Assembly (NCBI GenBank): GCA_945860285.1
Contig: CAMAQB010000013.1
Coordinates: 1 to 46,891, forward strand
Reading direction: 5' to 3'
Length of the DNA stretch: 46,891 nt
DNA from: Akkermansia muciniphila
Lineage (GTDB): Bacteria > Verrucomicrobiota > Verrucomicrobiia > Verrucomicrobiales > Akkermansiaceae
This document shows, piece by piece, positions 33,701 through 46,082 of the stretch. Positions within the stretch are counted from its first letter, which is position 1; each line of letters starts with the position of its first letter. The position numbers and the translations under genes are program-made. The notes below the pieces were generated by a model. The model was not told the DNA's origin. It saw nothing but the letters and a program-made list of their open reading frames with translations, and did no database searches.

Positions 33701-36700
33701 ATGAATCCCAACAACCTCTCGTGGAATGATTCCTGCTTCAAAAGTTCCAAAAATCCAATACTCATGAAAATCACTCCCAAGGAAGCAATCAATGCCCATG
33801 TCGGCAACGGCGCGTTGCACTGCATTGGCAAAAGGCATTTCCAGGCGGGACTCGTTGCCATGCTGGTGATGATCTTCTGCCTCATCCTTCCCATTGGCGC
33901 ACAATCACAGGCGATCCCCGCGTCGAATGGTTTGACAATGAAAACCTACGACAACACATACGGCGCTGCGTTTTTGAATCCAATTGCCAATCTGCAGGCG
34001 GTCACTCCCAGCGCCACTTCAGTGCAATATGAAAACGTCCAAGTCCGGCCCGGCAACGCCGTGCGACTTCCCGGTCTCACCAAGAATGATACCTTTTCCG
34101 TTCTCTGGGAAGGCTGGATGGACGTGGCCAAGGATGGTCCTGGAATGTATTCGTTCGCGACGAAGAGCGACGATGGCAGTGTCATCTATCTGGATCTGAA
34201 TGACGACGGGGATTTTGCCGATCCAGGCGAACTGATCGTAAACAGTAATTTCGATCATGATGTCATCACCCGGCTTGCAACCACAAGGATCGAGAGGGAT
34301 GCGGTGCGGATCGCCATCGGCTTCTATGAAAATTCTGGCAACCAGTCCATGATTGCCAAATTCAAGAAAGGCGAAGTCTTTGAATACAAGTCGCTCGATC
34401 CAATCAACGGGCAGTCGGGACATTTCCACACCACCCGGCCACCGGCAAATCCTGCAGCGGCAAACATCTGGGACTTTGGCATCGCGGGCAGTCGGGCGAT
34501 AGTCGACGGGCAAACCATCAATTGGCTATTGCCTGCTGGAACCAATCTACAATCGCTTGCACCGACCTTTGGAATTTCCGACGGTGCGATCGCGAATCGT
34601 CCCTCCGGAACGCCAAGGGATTTTTCGGTGCCGCAGACCTATACTGTCACGTCTCAAAATGGCGCGAAGACGAAGACTTACAGTGTAGTTGCATCCAATT
34701 CCAATGTTCCGCTCGTCCACACGTTTGACTCTGGTAACCAGGGGTGGAAGGTTGTGAGCTTTAGCAATCCTGCTGCCAGCGATTATTCAATCGTTGGAAC
34801 CTACGCGCCAACGCATGTAGCGACTGGAGGCAACCCGGGCGGATTCATCAGATCAACGGACCCGGACTCCAAGGACTTTGCCTTCGCTGCGCCGGAAAAT
34901 TTTGTTCGCAGATTGACCAATGCCAGCGGAGGGACTCTGTCGTACGATCTAACCTATGTCGGTGCCGGCAACTACTTCGGCCGTGACCTGATACTTGCAG
35001 GCGGAGGAATCAGTCTCGTGTGGAAGAGTCCGGTCTCCTTGATTCCCACAGCCGGATGGACTCATGCAGCCGCAACGTTGGTGCCATCATCCCAGTGGCG
35101 CGTTGGCACGGATGTCGGTCCCTTGGCCACAAGTGCCGATTTTCAGACCGTTCTGGCCAATCCAACAGGCCTTTTCCTGTATGGCGAACACACATATCCT
35201 GGTGCCGATCTCACCAGCATTGACAATGTGTCCATCGCGCCAGCCATGAGTCCACTCATTTTCACCCAACCTCTCAGCCAGACGATTGCCAGCGGTGCAT
35301 CTACGGAGCTGATGGTAATGGCCTCCGGTGTGCCTGCGCCGTTTTACCAATGGTATCAGGGTGAGAGCGGCAACACGCTGAGCCCGGTGGACGGAGCCAA
35401 CTCGGCGGTCTTGACTACTCCCACTCTCATTGCCACGACCCAATTCTGGGTTCGTGTCACCAACCCTTTTGGCATGGTCGATAGCGACACAGCGACGATT
35501 ACTGTCGATGCCCCGCCCGAGGCCAACACCTTTTTGAGTGATCTGGATTTGAGCAGCGGTGAGCTGTCACCCGCATTCGATCCTCTCACCGGCCTCTATT
35601 CCGCCCGAGTTGCCAACCCCGTTTCCGCCATCACGGTGCTGCCGACAGCGGCCAGTTCTTTGGCAACGGTGCGAGTCAACGATCTGATTGTCCCGCTCGG
35701 ATTTTCAAGCCAAGCACTGGACCTGGAAGTCGGTGCCAACGTCATCACCATCCAGGTCGCGGCGGCAAACAGAAATGCCAATAGAACGTACTATGTCACT
35801 GTCACCCGGGCGGCTCCGGTGATTGTCACCACCGGGCCCGCCGAGATGGTGGACTCCACTCAAGCGGTATTGAAGGGCACCGTGAATCCCAACGGCGCGG
35901 CGACCGTGTATTTTGAATACGGCAGCACTCCATTGTTCGGCGAACGGACCGATGACATGGACATATCCGGCATCGTGGCCACCGCTTTCCAAAAAGAACT
36001 GACCGGCCTTCCCGGTGACAGCATATTTTACTATCGTGCCGTAGCGCAGACCGAAGACGGCACATTTTATGGCCTGGAGCAATCCTTCACGACCTCGCCG
36101 GAAGCGCCGGTCGCCGCTACCGGTGATCCTGCGGTGGTAACCAATAACAGCGCGACGCTGATTGGAGCCGTGGACCCCAAGGGGCTTGAAACCGTTGTTG
36201 TGTTCCAATACGGAACCACCAATCTCTACGGCAACGTCACTCCCCCGCAAATCATTCCGCCCGGCACCGGCATCGTCGACATCGTCGTTCCCAACGCCGG
36301 ACTGATTCCCAATTCCACTTATCACTATCGGATTGTCGCCAGCAATGCCGCCGGTGACGCAGTCGGCGAGGATGTCATTTTCAATGCCAGTGTGGGCGGC
36401 GACGCAGCTCTTGCTCCGACCGACAAACCAACGGTGAATACGGGTGCTGCATTGGCGGTGGGAACCCAATCGGCGACATTGCTCGGCAGCGTCAATCCGA
36501 ATCAAGGCACTACTGTTGTTCAGTTCGAATTCGGCACGAGCACCAGCTACGGACGAAAAACCAAGATTCAAGGCGTTGGCAACAGCAGCACCTTGGCAGA
36601 TGTGGCGCTGTTGGCGGATGGCATGCTTCCCGGCACGGAAATCCATTACCGCTTGATCGCCTCGAACAGTCTCGGCACTTCGACAGGTGAGGACAAATCA

Positions 36701-39700
36701 TTCATAACCAAATCAGCCGCGCCCACAGCGGTGACCGGGGACGCGGAAATCCTCACCACCACCAAGGCGCGATTGAACGGCTGGGCGCGCGCCAGCGGCG
36801 CTGCTGCGGACGTATTCTTTGACTACGGAACCGACGGCGTCACCTTCCCAAACAGCATCAGCGCCTCACCTACGTATGTGGACGGCAACGTACTAACGGC
36901 AGTGAGCGCCGAGTTGCCGAATCTCTCGCAGGGCGTGACGTATTTCTATCGTGTGCGTGCCGAGAACGCGGACGGCAGTGGAACCGGAGATGTCAAATCC
37001 CTGAAGGTCGCATTGCTCTCCGGGCTGATTCAGCGCTTTCCCGCCGAAGTGGCGCCTGCCGAGCGTCAGGGGTCTGTGACCGTCACGCTCCACCCCGGCG
37101 GAATTGGCAGCGGCTGGCGCTTCGCTGGCGAGTTGTCATGGCGTTTGTCCGGAATTCCCGCGACTGGCTTGACCAGCGGTGACCGGGTGATTGAATACCG
37201 ACCCGTGGCCGGGCACATTCAGCCAGCGAGCGAAACGGTATCGGTCGTCAGCGCTCCTCCGGGAATTTTGTTGGATCGAACCTACACTCCGTCGGTGACG
37301 ACGGGAACAGGCGACCTGACAGTCAGCTTGAAACCGGAATCCCTCGCGGACAGCAACGTGCCCGTGGCCAACCGGCTCCAGTGGCGGCTTTTCGGCGAGA
37401 GCGATGCGCAGTGGAAGGACAGCGGAACGACGGTGAGCGGACTGGTCGCTGGCAGCCATTTGATCGAATGCAAAGCAGTCCCCGGTCGTGCGACCCCTCC
37501 AGCCGCAAGTGCGCTGATCGAAGAAAACCAGACGACCACCAGCACCATCACGTATTTCCTGAACCAGGAAACCATCGGCGCGGCACCGGGCGTACTTACG
37601 TTCCAAGTGGTGTCGGCCAGCACCGACCAACCATACGCCTACTGTGGACAAATCCGCAGTGATACCGGTGCCGGAAGTGGTTTTGTCGTCGGACCGCGCG
37701 TAGTTGCAACCGCAGGACACGTCGTGTTCGATGATGGCTCGCTTGCCACGGCGACAGGGCTGCAATGGTTGTTTCAAAGAGACCGCGATGTTCACGAGCC
37801 AAGGGTTCTGCTGCCGCGCGGTTACTATCTCATGACTGGTTACGCGGCCCAGCGGGCTGCGGACAATTCTCCGGGCACCTCGACGCCGCAATCGCAGAAC
37901 CTCGATGCGGCATCGCTGTATTTCAGTGAAGACGCCGGTCGCGGCGGTTACAGCGGTTACCTGGCTAGCGATTCGACCAGCAATGAATTCATCCTGTCCT
38001 CCGCAATCAAAACGCTTGTCGGCTATCCTCTCGACGGCATTGCCGAACAAGATCGCGACAAGATGCATGCGACGCCCAGATCCGCCGTGCGTTTTTCCCA
38101 AGCTTTCGCACGAACCTACACGACGAGCGACATCCGCAGTGCCGGTGGCAACTCGGGAGGTCCGCTCTGTGTTCAGTATGAAAACAGCAACTTCTATCCG
38201 GCGGCCATTTATCTCGGCGGCACCGCCCAAACCGTGGTGCGGGCGATCGACAGCGATGTGGTGGAACTTTTCGGTTTCGCGGAAACCAGCGGACGTTCAG
38301 GAGTCGGCGATGCCGGCGGAAGCCTGACGACAATCAGCAGAACACCAATCGCCACTCCCGCGCTCGGTGCTTTGCAGGTGATGATCGAACCCGCCGCGGC
38401 CCGCAATGCGGGTGGCGGCTGGCGTCTCCGCTCACAGTCGTCCTTCCGCGCCGGGGGCTACCAGGAAAACAACCTGAACCCTAACATCTATAGCGTCGAA
38501 TTCGCCACGGTGGCGGGCTATGTGCCGCCTTCGTTGCATACGGTCGAAATCAAGGGCGGGGAACTTGCCACCTTTTCGTTCACCTACGAAAAAATCATTC
38601 TGCCGCCGGTGATCAATTCGCCCGACAGTGTGACGGGTGTCCGTGGCTCGACTCTCGCGTATCAAATCACCGCACTGAACTCACCGGATCTCTTTTCGCT
38701 TCGCGGCGCGTTGCCAGCGGGTATGTCATTCGAGGAAAGCAACGGATTGATCTCGGGCATTCCCACCGAGGCGGGCAGGTTCATTGTCACGGCCGGAGCA
38801 AACAATTCGGGCGGAGCCGACTCGCGGATGGTGACACTCACTTCGCTGCCTGATCTGAATCCCCAGTCGCTCACCATTCCCTATAACCAGCCGATGAGCT
38901 ACCAGATCATCACCAGCGAGAGCGGAAATGGAGTCGTCTTCGCAGCGACAAATCTTCCGCAGGGCTTGTCCCTCAATCCCGTTAGTGGGCAAGTTTCCGG
39001 GACACCCATGGTTGCCGGATCATTCCCGATTCCCATCAGCGTGACGATCCGCAACGCCACCGCGACATCGATACTCACACTCCACATCACCGGCACCCCT
39101 CCGGTCTTCACCCTGCAACCCGTGGCGGCCCGAACCATCGCCTATGGCGGAAGCACCTCACTGAAGGTGGCCGCCGAGGGACTTCCCGCCCCGACATTCC
39201 AATGGTATCAGGGTGAGAGCGGAGTGACCGATTCACCGATTCCAGGTGCGACATCCGCGATGTTCACGACTCCTTCACTCACCACACCAACAAAGTACTG
39301 GGTGCGCGCATCAAGCATCAGCGGCAGCACCGACAGCTCCACTTCGGCGATCAGCCTGCTTCCTTCCACCAACGCCAATCTTGCCGGCCTGCTATTGAGT
39401 TCGGGAACGCTGTCGCCAACGTTCAATGCGGGCATTGCCTCCTATGCGGCAAATGTCGGCAATGCCGTGTCGACAATTCAAATCACCCCGCTTGTCGAAG
39501 TCGGCCAATCAACCGTTAGAATCAATGGCGGCCCGACCGCTCCGGGCGCGCCGAGCATTCCACTCGCACTTGCAACCGGACCCAACCTCATCAGCGTCGA
39601 AGTGACCGCTGGCGATGGCACCACGAAAAAGACCTACCTGATCACCGTCACGCGCCTTGCTCCCGCTTCCATCACGACCGGCGGCATCCTGAATCTAACA

Positions 39701-42700
39701 GATATTTCCGCGACCATCCAGGGCACGGTGATTCCAAACGGCAATGCCACGGTTTTTTTCCAATACGGCAAAACTGACCAGTACGGCAACACCACGACAC
39801 CGCAGGATGTTTCCGGAACCAATCCCCTCGTTTTCCAGTCGGTTTTAACAGGACTCCTCGGCGACACCGAATACCACTTCCGCAGCGCCGTCACCACGGC
39901 AGCGGGCACGTTTTTCGGAGAGGACGCAATGTTCCGAACCGCTGTCAATTCCCCGCTTGTGGCCACCGGTGATGCGGTCGATGTGACACGCACTGATGCA
40001 TTGCTACTCGGAGCGGTGGATACCAACAACATCGCAACAGAGGTATATTTCGAGTATGGTCCGACCACCAACTACGGCTTCAATACGCCGCACGGCACCA
40101 TTCCCGCCGGAGTTGGTGTGGTTGACATCTCCTATCCCGTCACCGGTGTGAATGCCTCCTATCACTATCGTCTTGTCGCCATCAACACCGCAGGCATGGC
40201 GTTCGGCGACGACGTGATTCTGGGCACGGGCGGCGGCAGCAAGATTGATTCCAGCAAACCGGATGCCGCCACGGGTGATTCATCCGACATCACCACGGGT
40301 TCGGCAATTCTTCAAGGTCTGGTGAATCCGCACAACCGGACCACCATGGTGAGTTTTGAATACGGATTGACAGAAACCTACGGCAGCAAGACCGCCAGCC
40401 GGGGCGTTGGCAACGGCAACACCGGCATCACAGTGGTTCAAATGGCGGACGGCTTGTTACCGGGAACAACCTATCATTACCGCGTAAGCGCGGCAAACAG
40501 CCACGGCACCACTCTCGGCGAAGATCGAACATTCACCACCGCACCGCTAGCACCGGCGGCGTTGACGGGTGATGCCGGGGCATTGACAGCGACGACCGCG
40601 AGAATTCATGGCACCGTCAAGGCCCGTGGTGCGAATACCCTGGTTTCATTCGAATACGGTACCGATGGAATGAACTTCCCCAACAGAGCGAATGCAGACC
40701 CAGCGAATGTCACCGGCGATGCTGAAATACCGGTCAGCCTGGAGATTGCCAACCTCGACGAACTGGTGACATACTATTACAGAATTCGCGCCAGCAACTC
40801 CGGCGGTACGACCCTGGGGGCAATACGCACTTTGCGGACCGGATCACTACAAGGGCTGGTTCAGGATTTCACCCGCGAAGTTCCCATCAACGACCGCCTG
40901 GGCCAGTTGATTGTCTATATCCTGCCAACAGCCATCGGCGGCTGGCGTTTCATCGGCGACACCTCATGGAGAAATTCGGGCGAGATGGTCGCTTCCCTCA
41001 CCACCGGCGAGAGAGAAATCGAATTCCGCCCGGTGGCCGGATACATCCAACCACAAAACGAGCTCGTCGGCGTGGTCAGTGGCGAAACCACACAAGTGCT
41101 CGAACGGATTTATTATGATTCCGCTGTCGCAGGTACAGGTGCCTTGAAAGTGTTCCTGCTGCCTGAATCGATCACAGGAACCGGTGTTTCGTTGCCGAGC
41201 CGCGCGCAATGGCGCATCATCGGCGACAGCACTTGGATCGATTCCGGTGCGGAGCGAACTGGTTTGACGCCCGGAAGTTATCTGGTGGAATGCAAGGCGG
41301 TTCTCGGCAAAAACACCCCTTCGCCGGTCAACGCGCTGGTGACGCAAAGGGCGACAAAAACCACCAGCATCAGCTACTTCCCCGCCAGCGCACCAAGTTT
41401 GAACCCGCCTCGCCCGATTCCCTTTTCCACTGTCTCGACAAGTGAAAATCTTCCGTACGGCTACGTCGGACAAATCCGCAGCGGCACGGGATCATACAGC
41501 GGTTTCGTCGTCAAACCACGCGTTGTTGTCACCGTGGCCCAGGCGATATTCGACGACGCGACCTTGTCGGCGACGAGCGGCACCCAGTGGTTGTTGCAAC
41601 GGGATCGCGGTACCTACGAACCAACTCCGCAGACTCCCCGCGGATACTATCTTTTCAGCGGCTATGACGCCCAACGCACAGCCGAAGCCAGTCCGGGCCT
41701 GTTGTCGCCGCAATCCCAGGACATGAACGTCGCGGCGCTTTATTTCGCTGCGGATGCGGGACGGGGCGGCTTCAGCGGGTTCCTCGCCAGCGATACGGAA
41801 CCTAACGAATTTCTCACCTCGACTTCGCTGAAAACCCTGGTCGGCTATCCGGTCAATGGCGTGTCGACCGCGAACCAGGGCCGCATGCACGCGACAACCC
41901 CGGCAACGGCAACGATGACCCTGGCCCTTGGCAGAACCTATCAAACCAGTCAGATCCGCGGCATGGGCGGCATGTTCGGCGGTCCATTCTGCGTGCAGAA
42001 AGACGGCGGTGCCTTCTACCCGGCCGGCGTTTTTGTCGGCGGCACCACGCAAAGCCTGATCCGCGCCATCGACGGCAACATGATCGACCTGTTCACCCGC
42101 GCCGAAGTCAGCGGCAATGGCGGCGACAACAATACCGGCGGCGGCATCACCCATTCGAGTTTCACCACCATCGGCACTGCCTCACAACCGGGCGCTTTGA
42201 AAATCACCATCCTCCCCGAAGCCGCGATTTCCGCAGGCCGATGGAGCATCAGCCCCGAGACCACGCTGCGAACCAGCGGTGCGCAAAAAGGCAACCTCGC
42301 TCCGGGAACCTACGTGATCAAGTTCAACACCGTGGCCGGGTTCCAAGTTCCCGCGCAACAAAGGATCACCATCAGCGGCGGCCAGCTCTCCACCCTGACC
42401 TACACCTTCGAGTCCTCGACCACTCCGCAGGAATCGTGGCGATTGACCAATTTCAACAGCACCGCAAATGCCGGCATCGCCGCCGACGACGCCGATCCCG
42501 ATGGCGACGGCGCCAGCAACAGGGACGAATACGCGGCCGGCACGAATCCCAACAATGCCGCAGACATGTTCAAGGTTCTCACCATGACCCGGACAACAGG
42601 CCTTTTCAGCGTCAGCGTTCTTGGCAAAAAAGACCGCACCTATGTCCTGGAGAGAACCAGCAGCCTGAACGCCGCTTCATGGAGTGCGGTGAAATCCATC

Positions 42701-42793
42701 GGACCGCTGGCCAGCGACCAGCCAATCACCCTCAGTGATGCCGCACCGCCTGTCGATCAGGGATTTTACCTGGTCCGCGTCACTTCGCCTTGA
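33701..42793 (+). CDS. Giant secreted repeat protein with one intact and one dead serine-protease domain
   Basis: 3030 aa from the ATG at 33701; ATG 33764 is an alternative with a shorter leader. Signal helix ~50-71. Order: PA14-like domain (~76-229), laminin-B-like domain (~335-516), Ig-like (~520-605), cadherin-like (~609-705), four FN3-type repeats (starts near 35829, 36118, 36436, 36733), PEGA-like modules, trypsin-fold protease 1 (~1299-1529), PEGA-like, two putative-Ig repeats, then Ig, cadherin-like, four FN3, PEGA, protease 2 (~2573-2803), PEGA, and a Ca-binding DPDGDGASNRDEY repeat. Protease 1 has His1340 (ATAGHV), Asp1402 (LDAASLYF), Ser1485 (GGNSGGPL). In copy 2 these are Gln2614, Asn2676, Phe2759. 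No PEP-CTERM or other sorting tail. Likely extracellular adhesion plus proteolysis. Confidence 0.85.
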   Translation: MNPNNLSWNDSCFKSSKNPILMKITPKEAINAHVGNGALHCIGKRHFQAGLVAMLVMIFCLILPIGAQSQAIPASNGLTMKTYDNTYGAAFLNPIANLQAVTPSATSVQYENVQVRPGNAVRLPGLTKNDTFSVLWEGWMDVAKDGPGMYSFATKSDDGSVIYLDLNDDGDFADPGELIVNSNFDHDVITRLATTRIERDAVRIAIGFYENSGNQSMIAKFKKGEVFEYKSLDPINGQSGHFHTTRPPANPAAANIWDFGIAGSRAIVDGQTINWLLPAGTNLQSLAPTFGISDGAIANRPSGTPRDFSVPQTYTVTSQNGAKTKTYSVVASNSNVPLVHTFDSGNQGWKVVSFSNPAASDYSIVGTYAPTHVATGGNPGGFIRSTDPDSKDFAFAAPENFVRRLTNASGGTLSYDLTYVGAGNYFGRDLILAGGGISLVWKSPVSLIPTAGWTHAAATLVPSSQWRVGTDVGPLATSADFQTVLANPTGLFLYGEHTYPGADLTSIDNVSIAPAMSPLIFTQPLSQTIASGASTELMVMASGVPAPFYQWYQGESGNTLSPVDGANSAVLTTPTLIATTQFWVRVTNPFGMVDSDTATITVDAPPEANTFLSDLDLSSGELSPAFDPLTGLYSARVANPVSAITVLPTAASSLATVRVNDLIVPLGFSSQALDLEVGANVITIQVAAANRNANRTYYVTVTRAAPVIVTTGPAEMVDSTQAVLKGTVNPNGAATVYFEYGSTPLFGERTDDMDISGIVATAFQKELTGLPGDSIFYYRAVAQTEDGTFYGLEQSFTTSPEAPVAATGDPAVVTNNSATLIGAVDPKGLETVVVFQYGTTNLYGNVTPPQIIPPGTGIVDIVVPNAGLIPNSTYHYRIVASNAAGDAVGEDVIFNASVGGDAALAPTDKPTVNTGAALAVGTQSATLLGSVNPNQGTTVVQFEFGTSTSYGRKTKIQGVGNSSTLADVALLADGMLPGTEIHYRLIASNSLGTSTGEDKSFITKSAAPTAVTGDAEILTTTKARLNGWARASGAAADVFFDYGTDGVTFPNSISASPTYVDGNVLTAVSAELPNLSQGVTYFYRVRAENADGSGTGDVKSLKVALLSGLIQRFPAEVAPAERQGSVTVTLHPGGIGSGWRFAGELSWRLSGIPATGLTSGDRVIEYRPVAGHIQPASETVSVVSAPPGILLDRTYTPSVTTGTGDLTVSLKPESLADSNVPVANRLQWRLFGESDAQWKDSGTTVSGLVAGSHLIECKAVPGRATPPAASALIEENQTTTSTITYFLNQETIGAAPGVLTFQVVSASTDQPYAYCGQIRSDTGAGSGFVVGPRVVATAGHVVFDDGSLATATGLQWLFQRDRDVHEPRVLLPRGYYLMTGYAAQRAADNSPGTSTPQSQNLDAASLYFSEDAGRGGYSGYLASDSTSNEFILSSAIKTLVGYPLDGIAEQDRDKMHATPRSAVRFSQAFARTYTTSDIRSAGGNSGGPLCVQYENSNFYPAAIYLGGTAQTVVRAIDSDVVELFGFAETSGRSGVGDAGGSLTTISRTPIATPALGALQVMIEPAAARNAGGGWRLRSQSSFRAGGYQENNLNPNIYSVEFATVAGYVPPSLHTVEIKGGELATFSFTYEKIILPPVINSPDSVTGVRGSTLAYQITALNSPDLFSLRGALPAGMSFEESNGLISGIPTEAGRFIVTAGANNSGGADSRMVTLTSLPDLNPQSLTIPYNQPMSYQIITSESGNGVVFAATNLPQGLSLNPVSGQVSGTPMVAGSFPIPISVTIRNATATSILTLHITGTPPVFTLQPVAARTIAYGGSTSLKVAAEGLPAPTFQWYQGESGVTDSPIPGATSAMFTTPSLTTPTKYWVRASSISGSTDSSTSAISLLPSTNANLAGLLLSSGTLSPTFNAGIASYAANVGNAVSTIQITPLVEVGQSTVRINGGPTAPGAPSIPLALATGPNLISVEVTAGDGTTKKTYLITVTRLAPASITTGGILNLTDISATIQGTVIPNGNATVFFQYGKTDQYGNTTTPQDVSGTNPLVFQSVLTGLLGDTEYHFRSAVTTAAGTFFGEDAMFRTAVNSPLVATGDAVDVTRTDALLLGAVDTNNIATEVYFEYGPTTNYGFNTPHGTIPAGVGVVDISYPVTGVNASYHYRLVAINTAGMAFGDDVILGTGGGSKIDSSKPDAATGDSSDITTGSAILQGLVNPHNRTTMVSFEYGLTETYGSKTASRGVGNGNTGITVVQMADGLLPGTTYHYRVSAANSHGTTLGEDRTFTTAPLAPAALTGDAGALTATTARIHGTVKARGANTLVSFEYGTDGMNFPNRANADPANVTGDAEIPVSLEIANLDELVTYYYRIRASNSGGTTLGAIRTLRTGSLQGLVQDFTREVPINDRLGQLIVYILPTAIGGWRFIGDTSWRNSGEMVASLTTGEREIEFRPVAGYIQPQNELVGVVSGETTQVLERIYYDSAVAGTGALKVFLLPESITGTGVSLPSRAQWRIIGDSTWIDSGAERTGLTPGSYLVECKAVLGKNTPSPVNALVTQRATKTTSISYFPASAPSLNPPRPIPFSTVSTSENLPYGYVGQIRSGTGSYSGFVVKPRVVVTVAQAIFDDATLSATSGTQWLLQRDRGTYEPTPQTPRGYYLFSGYDAQRTAEASPGLLSPQSQDMNVAALYFAADAGRGGFSGFLASDTEPNEFLTSTSLKTLVGYPVNGVSTANQGRMHATTPATATMTLALGRTYQTSQIRGMGGMFGGPFCVQKDGGAFYPAGVFVGGTTQSLIRAIDGNMIDLFTRAEVSGNGGDNNTGGGITHSSFTTIGTASQPGALKITILPEAAISAGRWSISPETTLRTSGAQKGNLAPGTYVIKFNTVAGFQVPAQQRITISGGQLSTLTYTFESSTTPQESWRLTNFNSTANAGIAADDADPDGDGASNRDEYAAGTNPNNAADMFKVLTMTRTTGLFSVSVLGKKDRTYVLERTSSLNAASWSAVKSIGPLASDQPITLSDAAPPVDQGFYLVRVTSP
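35251..38590 (+). repeat. Internal duplication, block 1 of the giant protein
   Basis: Ig, cadherin-like, four FN3-type, two PEGA-like, active-type protease, PEGA-like. Offset to block 2 is ~3.82-3.85 kb. A 24-base stretch starting at 35347, coding for QWYQGESG, is identical at 39199, showing common origin at DNA level. Confidence 0.85.
39096..42415 (+). repeat. Internal duplication, block 2 of the giant protein
   Basis: Same module order as block 1 but with a protease domain that has lost His, Asp and Ser. Protein similarity is visible along the whole block (GYYLxxGYxAQR, DAGRGGxSGxLASD, KTLVGYPxxG), while most DNA has diverged. Confidence 0.85.
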
Positions 42794-42817
42794 GCGCCCG
42801 GAAATCTGGAAGCTCGA

Positions 42818-43219
42818 TCAGTGAACCACCGCGTAGAAGAGCAACAGCACGAATACGGCTTTGCACGTCAGGTGCAAGAGCTGGTCGACGTTATAAGAGA
42901 TCCAGCCCTCGCATTTGGAAAAATCGATCAGCCAGTGCAAGACCACTTCGCAAAGCGCCAACAGCACGCTGCCGGTGATCAACCACACCGCGCCTGCATG
43001 TATGAACGAGTGGGCCGTCAGTGCGTGAACCCAGGTGAGGGATGGCAGATTGCCCGCGCCACCTTTGTTCTCCACATGGCGGTTTTTCATTGTGGCGAGA
43101 AACGTACCCTGCATCGGGTAATCACAGACAAAATGGCCGATGGCCAGCGCAAAAAACAGAGTCAGCGGCCCAATCGCAGGAAGGGGCAGGCTCGCAAGAA
43201 ATGGCGGAGGCAGAGTCAT
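42818..43219 (-). CDS. DUF3307 membrane protein
   Basis: 133 aa. HFVCDYPMQGTFLATMKN near residues 29-46 is the DUF3307 signature, followed by THALTAHSFIHA-like Val/His-rich helices and an HWLIDFSKCEG motif. Three to four hydrophobic helices. Function of the family is not established. It is the second gene of a minus-strand pair, 11 bp after the cNMP-binding-like gene, and converges with the giant gene across 24 bp. Confidence 0.8.
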   Translation of the reverse strand: MTLPPPFLASLPLPAIGPLTLFFALAIGHFVCDYPMQGTFLATMKNRHVENKGGAGNLPSLTWVHALTAHSFIHAGAVWLITGSVLLALCEVVLHWLIDFSKCEGWISYNVDQLLHLTCKAVFVLLLFYAVVH

Positions 43220-43230
43220 TGATCAAAGTG

Positions 43231-43713
43231 TCAATGCAACAAGCGCGCCGCTTCGGACACCGTGGTGTTGACGGCCAGTTTTTCATTCATTTGGCGGATG
43301 CGCCGGCACATGCACACCATGATGCCGGTCAACAAGGCATTGCCCGCCACCGGATAGGAATTGACGAAGTCATCAATGTCGGCACGCGAGGCCCGCCAGA
43401 TTTGCGAAAAATCCTTGGTGACGACGTTCGCACTCGCCACCCCGGGGTCGAAGATGTTCACTTCGCCGATTGTTTCGCCCGCTTGCACACGACTGATGAA
43501 AAGAACCCGTCCCTCCACCCCGCCGGTGACGTGCAACAGTCCGGAAATGAGGAAATACAGGGAGTCCTGCGGCGCGCCCTGCGCGATCACCGTGGTGCCC
43601 GGATGGCCGGGAATGAACTCTCCATAATTGCTCAGCAAGGCGCGATCCTCGTCCTGCATCAGCGATAATATGCCAATCGATGGCAATTCAGGTCGGTTGA
43701 ATTGATCATTCAT
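43231..43713 (-). CDS. Cyclic-nucleotide-binding-like protein with degenerate pocket
   Basis: 160 aa: one CRP-type beta-barrel (~20-120) and a C-terminal helix, with no helix-turn-helix. The phosphate-binding cassette reads TIGEVNIFDPGVASANV: Gly83-Glu84 are kept but the essential Arg before Ser/Thr-Ala is Ala93. It is thus unlikely to bind cAMP in the normal way and may be a ligand-free regulator or bind another molecule. Co-transcribed with the DUF3307 gene, divergent from katG. Confidence 0.75.
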   Translation of the reverse strand: MNDQFNRPELPSIGILSLMQDEDRALLSNYGEFIPGHPGTTVIAQGAPQDSLYFLISGLLHVTGGVEGRVLFISRVQAGETIGEVNIFDPGVASANVVTKDFSQIWRASRADIDDFVNSYPVAGNALLTGIMVCMCRRIRQMNEKLAVNTTVSEAARLLH

Positions 43714-43757
43714 GCGCCATCACTCAAGCAGCTTTCCCGTTTATTTGACAGCAATAA

Positions 43758-46082
<2,325 letters not shown>

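Noticed and set aside
41420-42110. Second protease domain as an active enzyme
   Set aside because: His, Asp and Ser are replaced by Gln, Asn and Phe.
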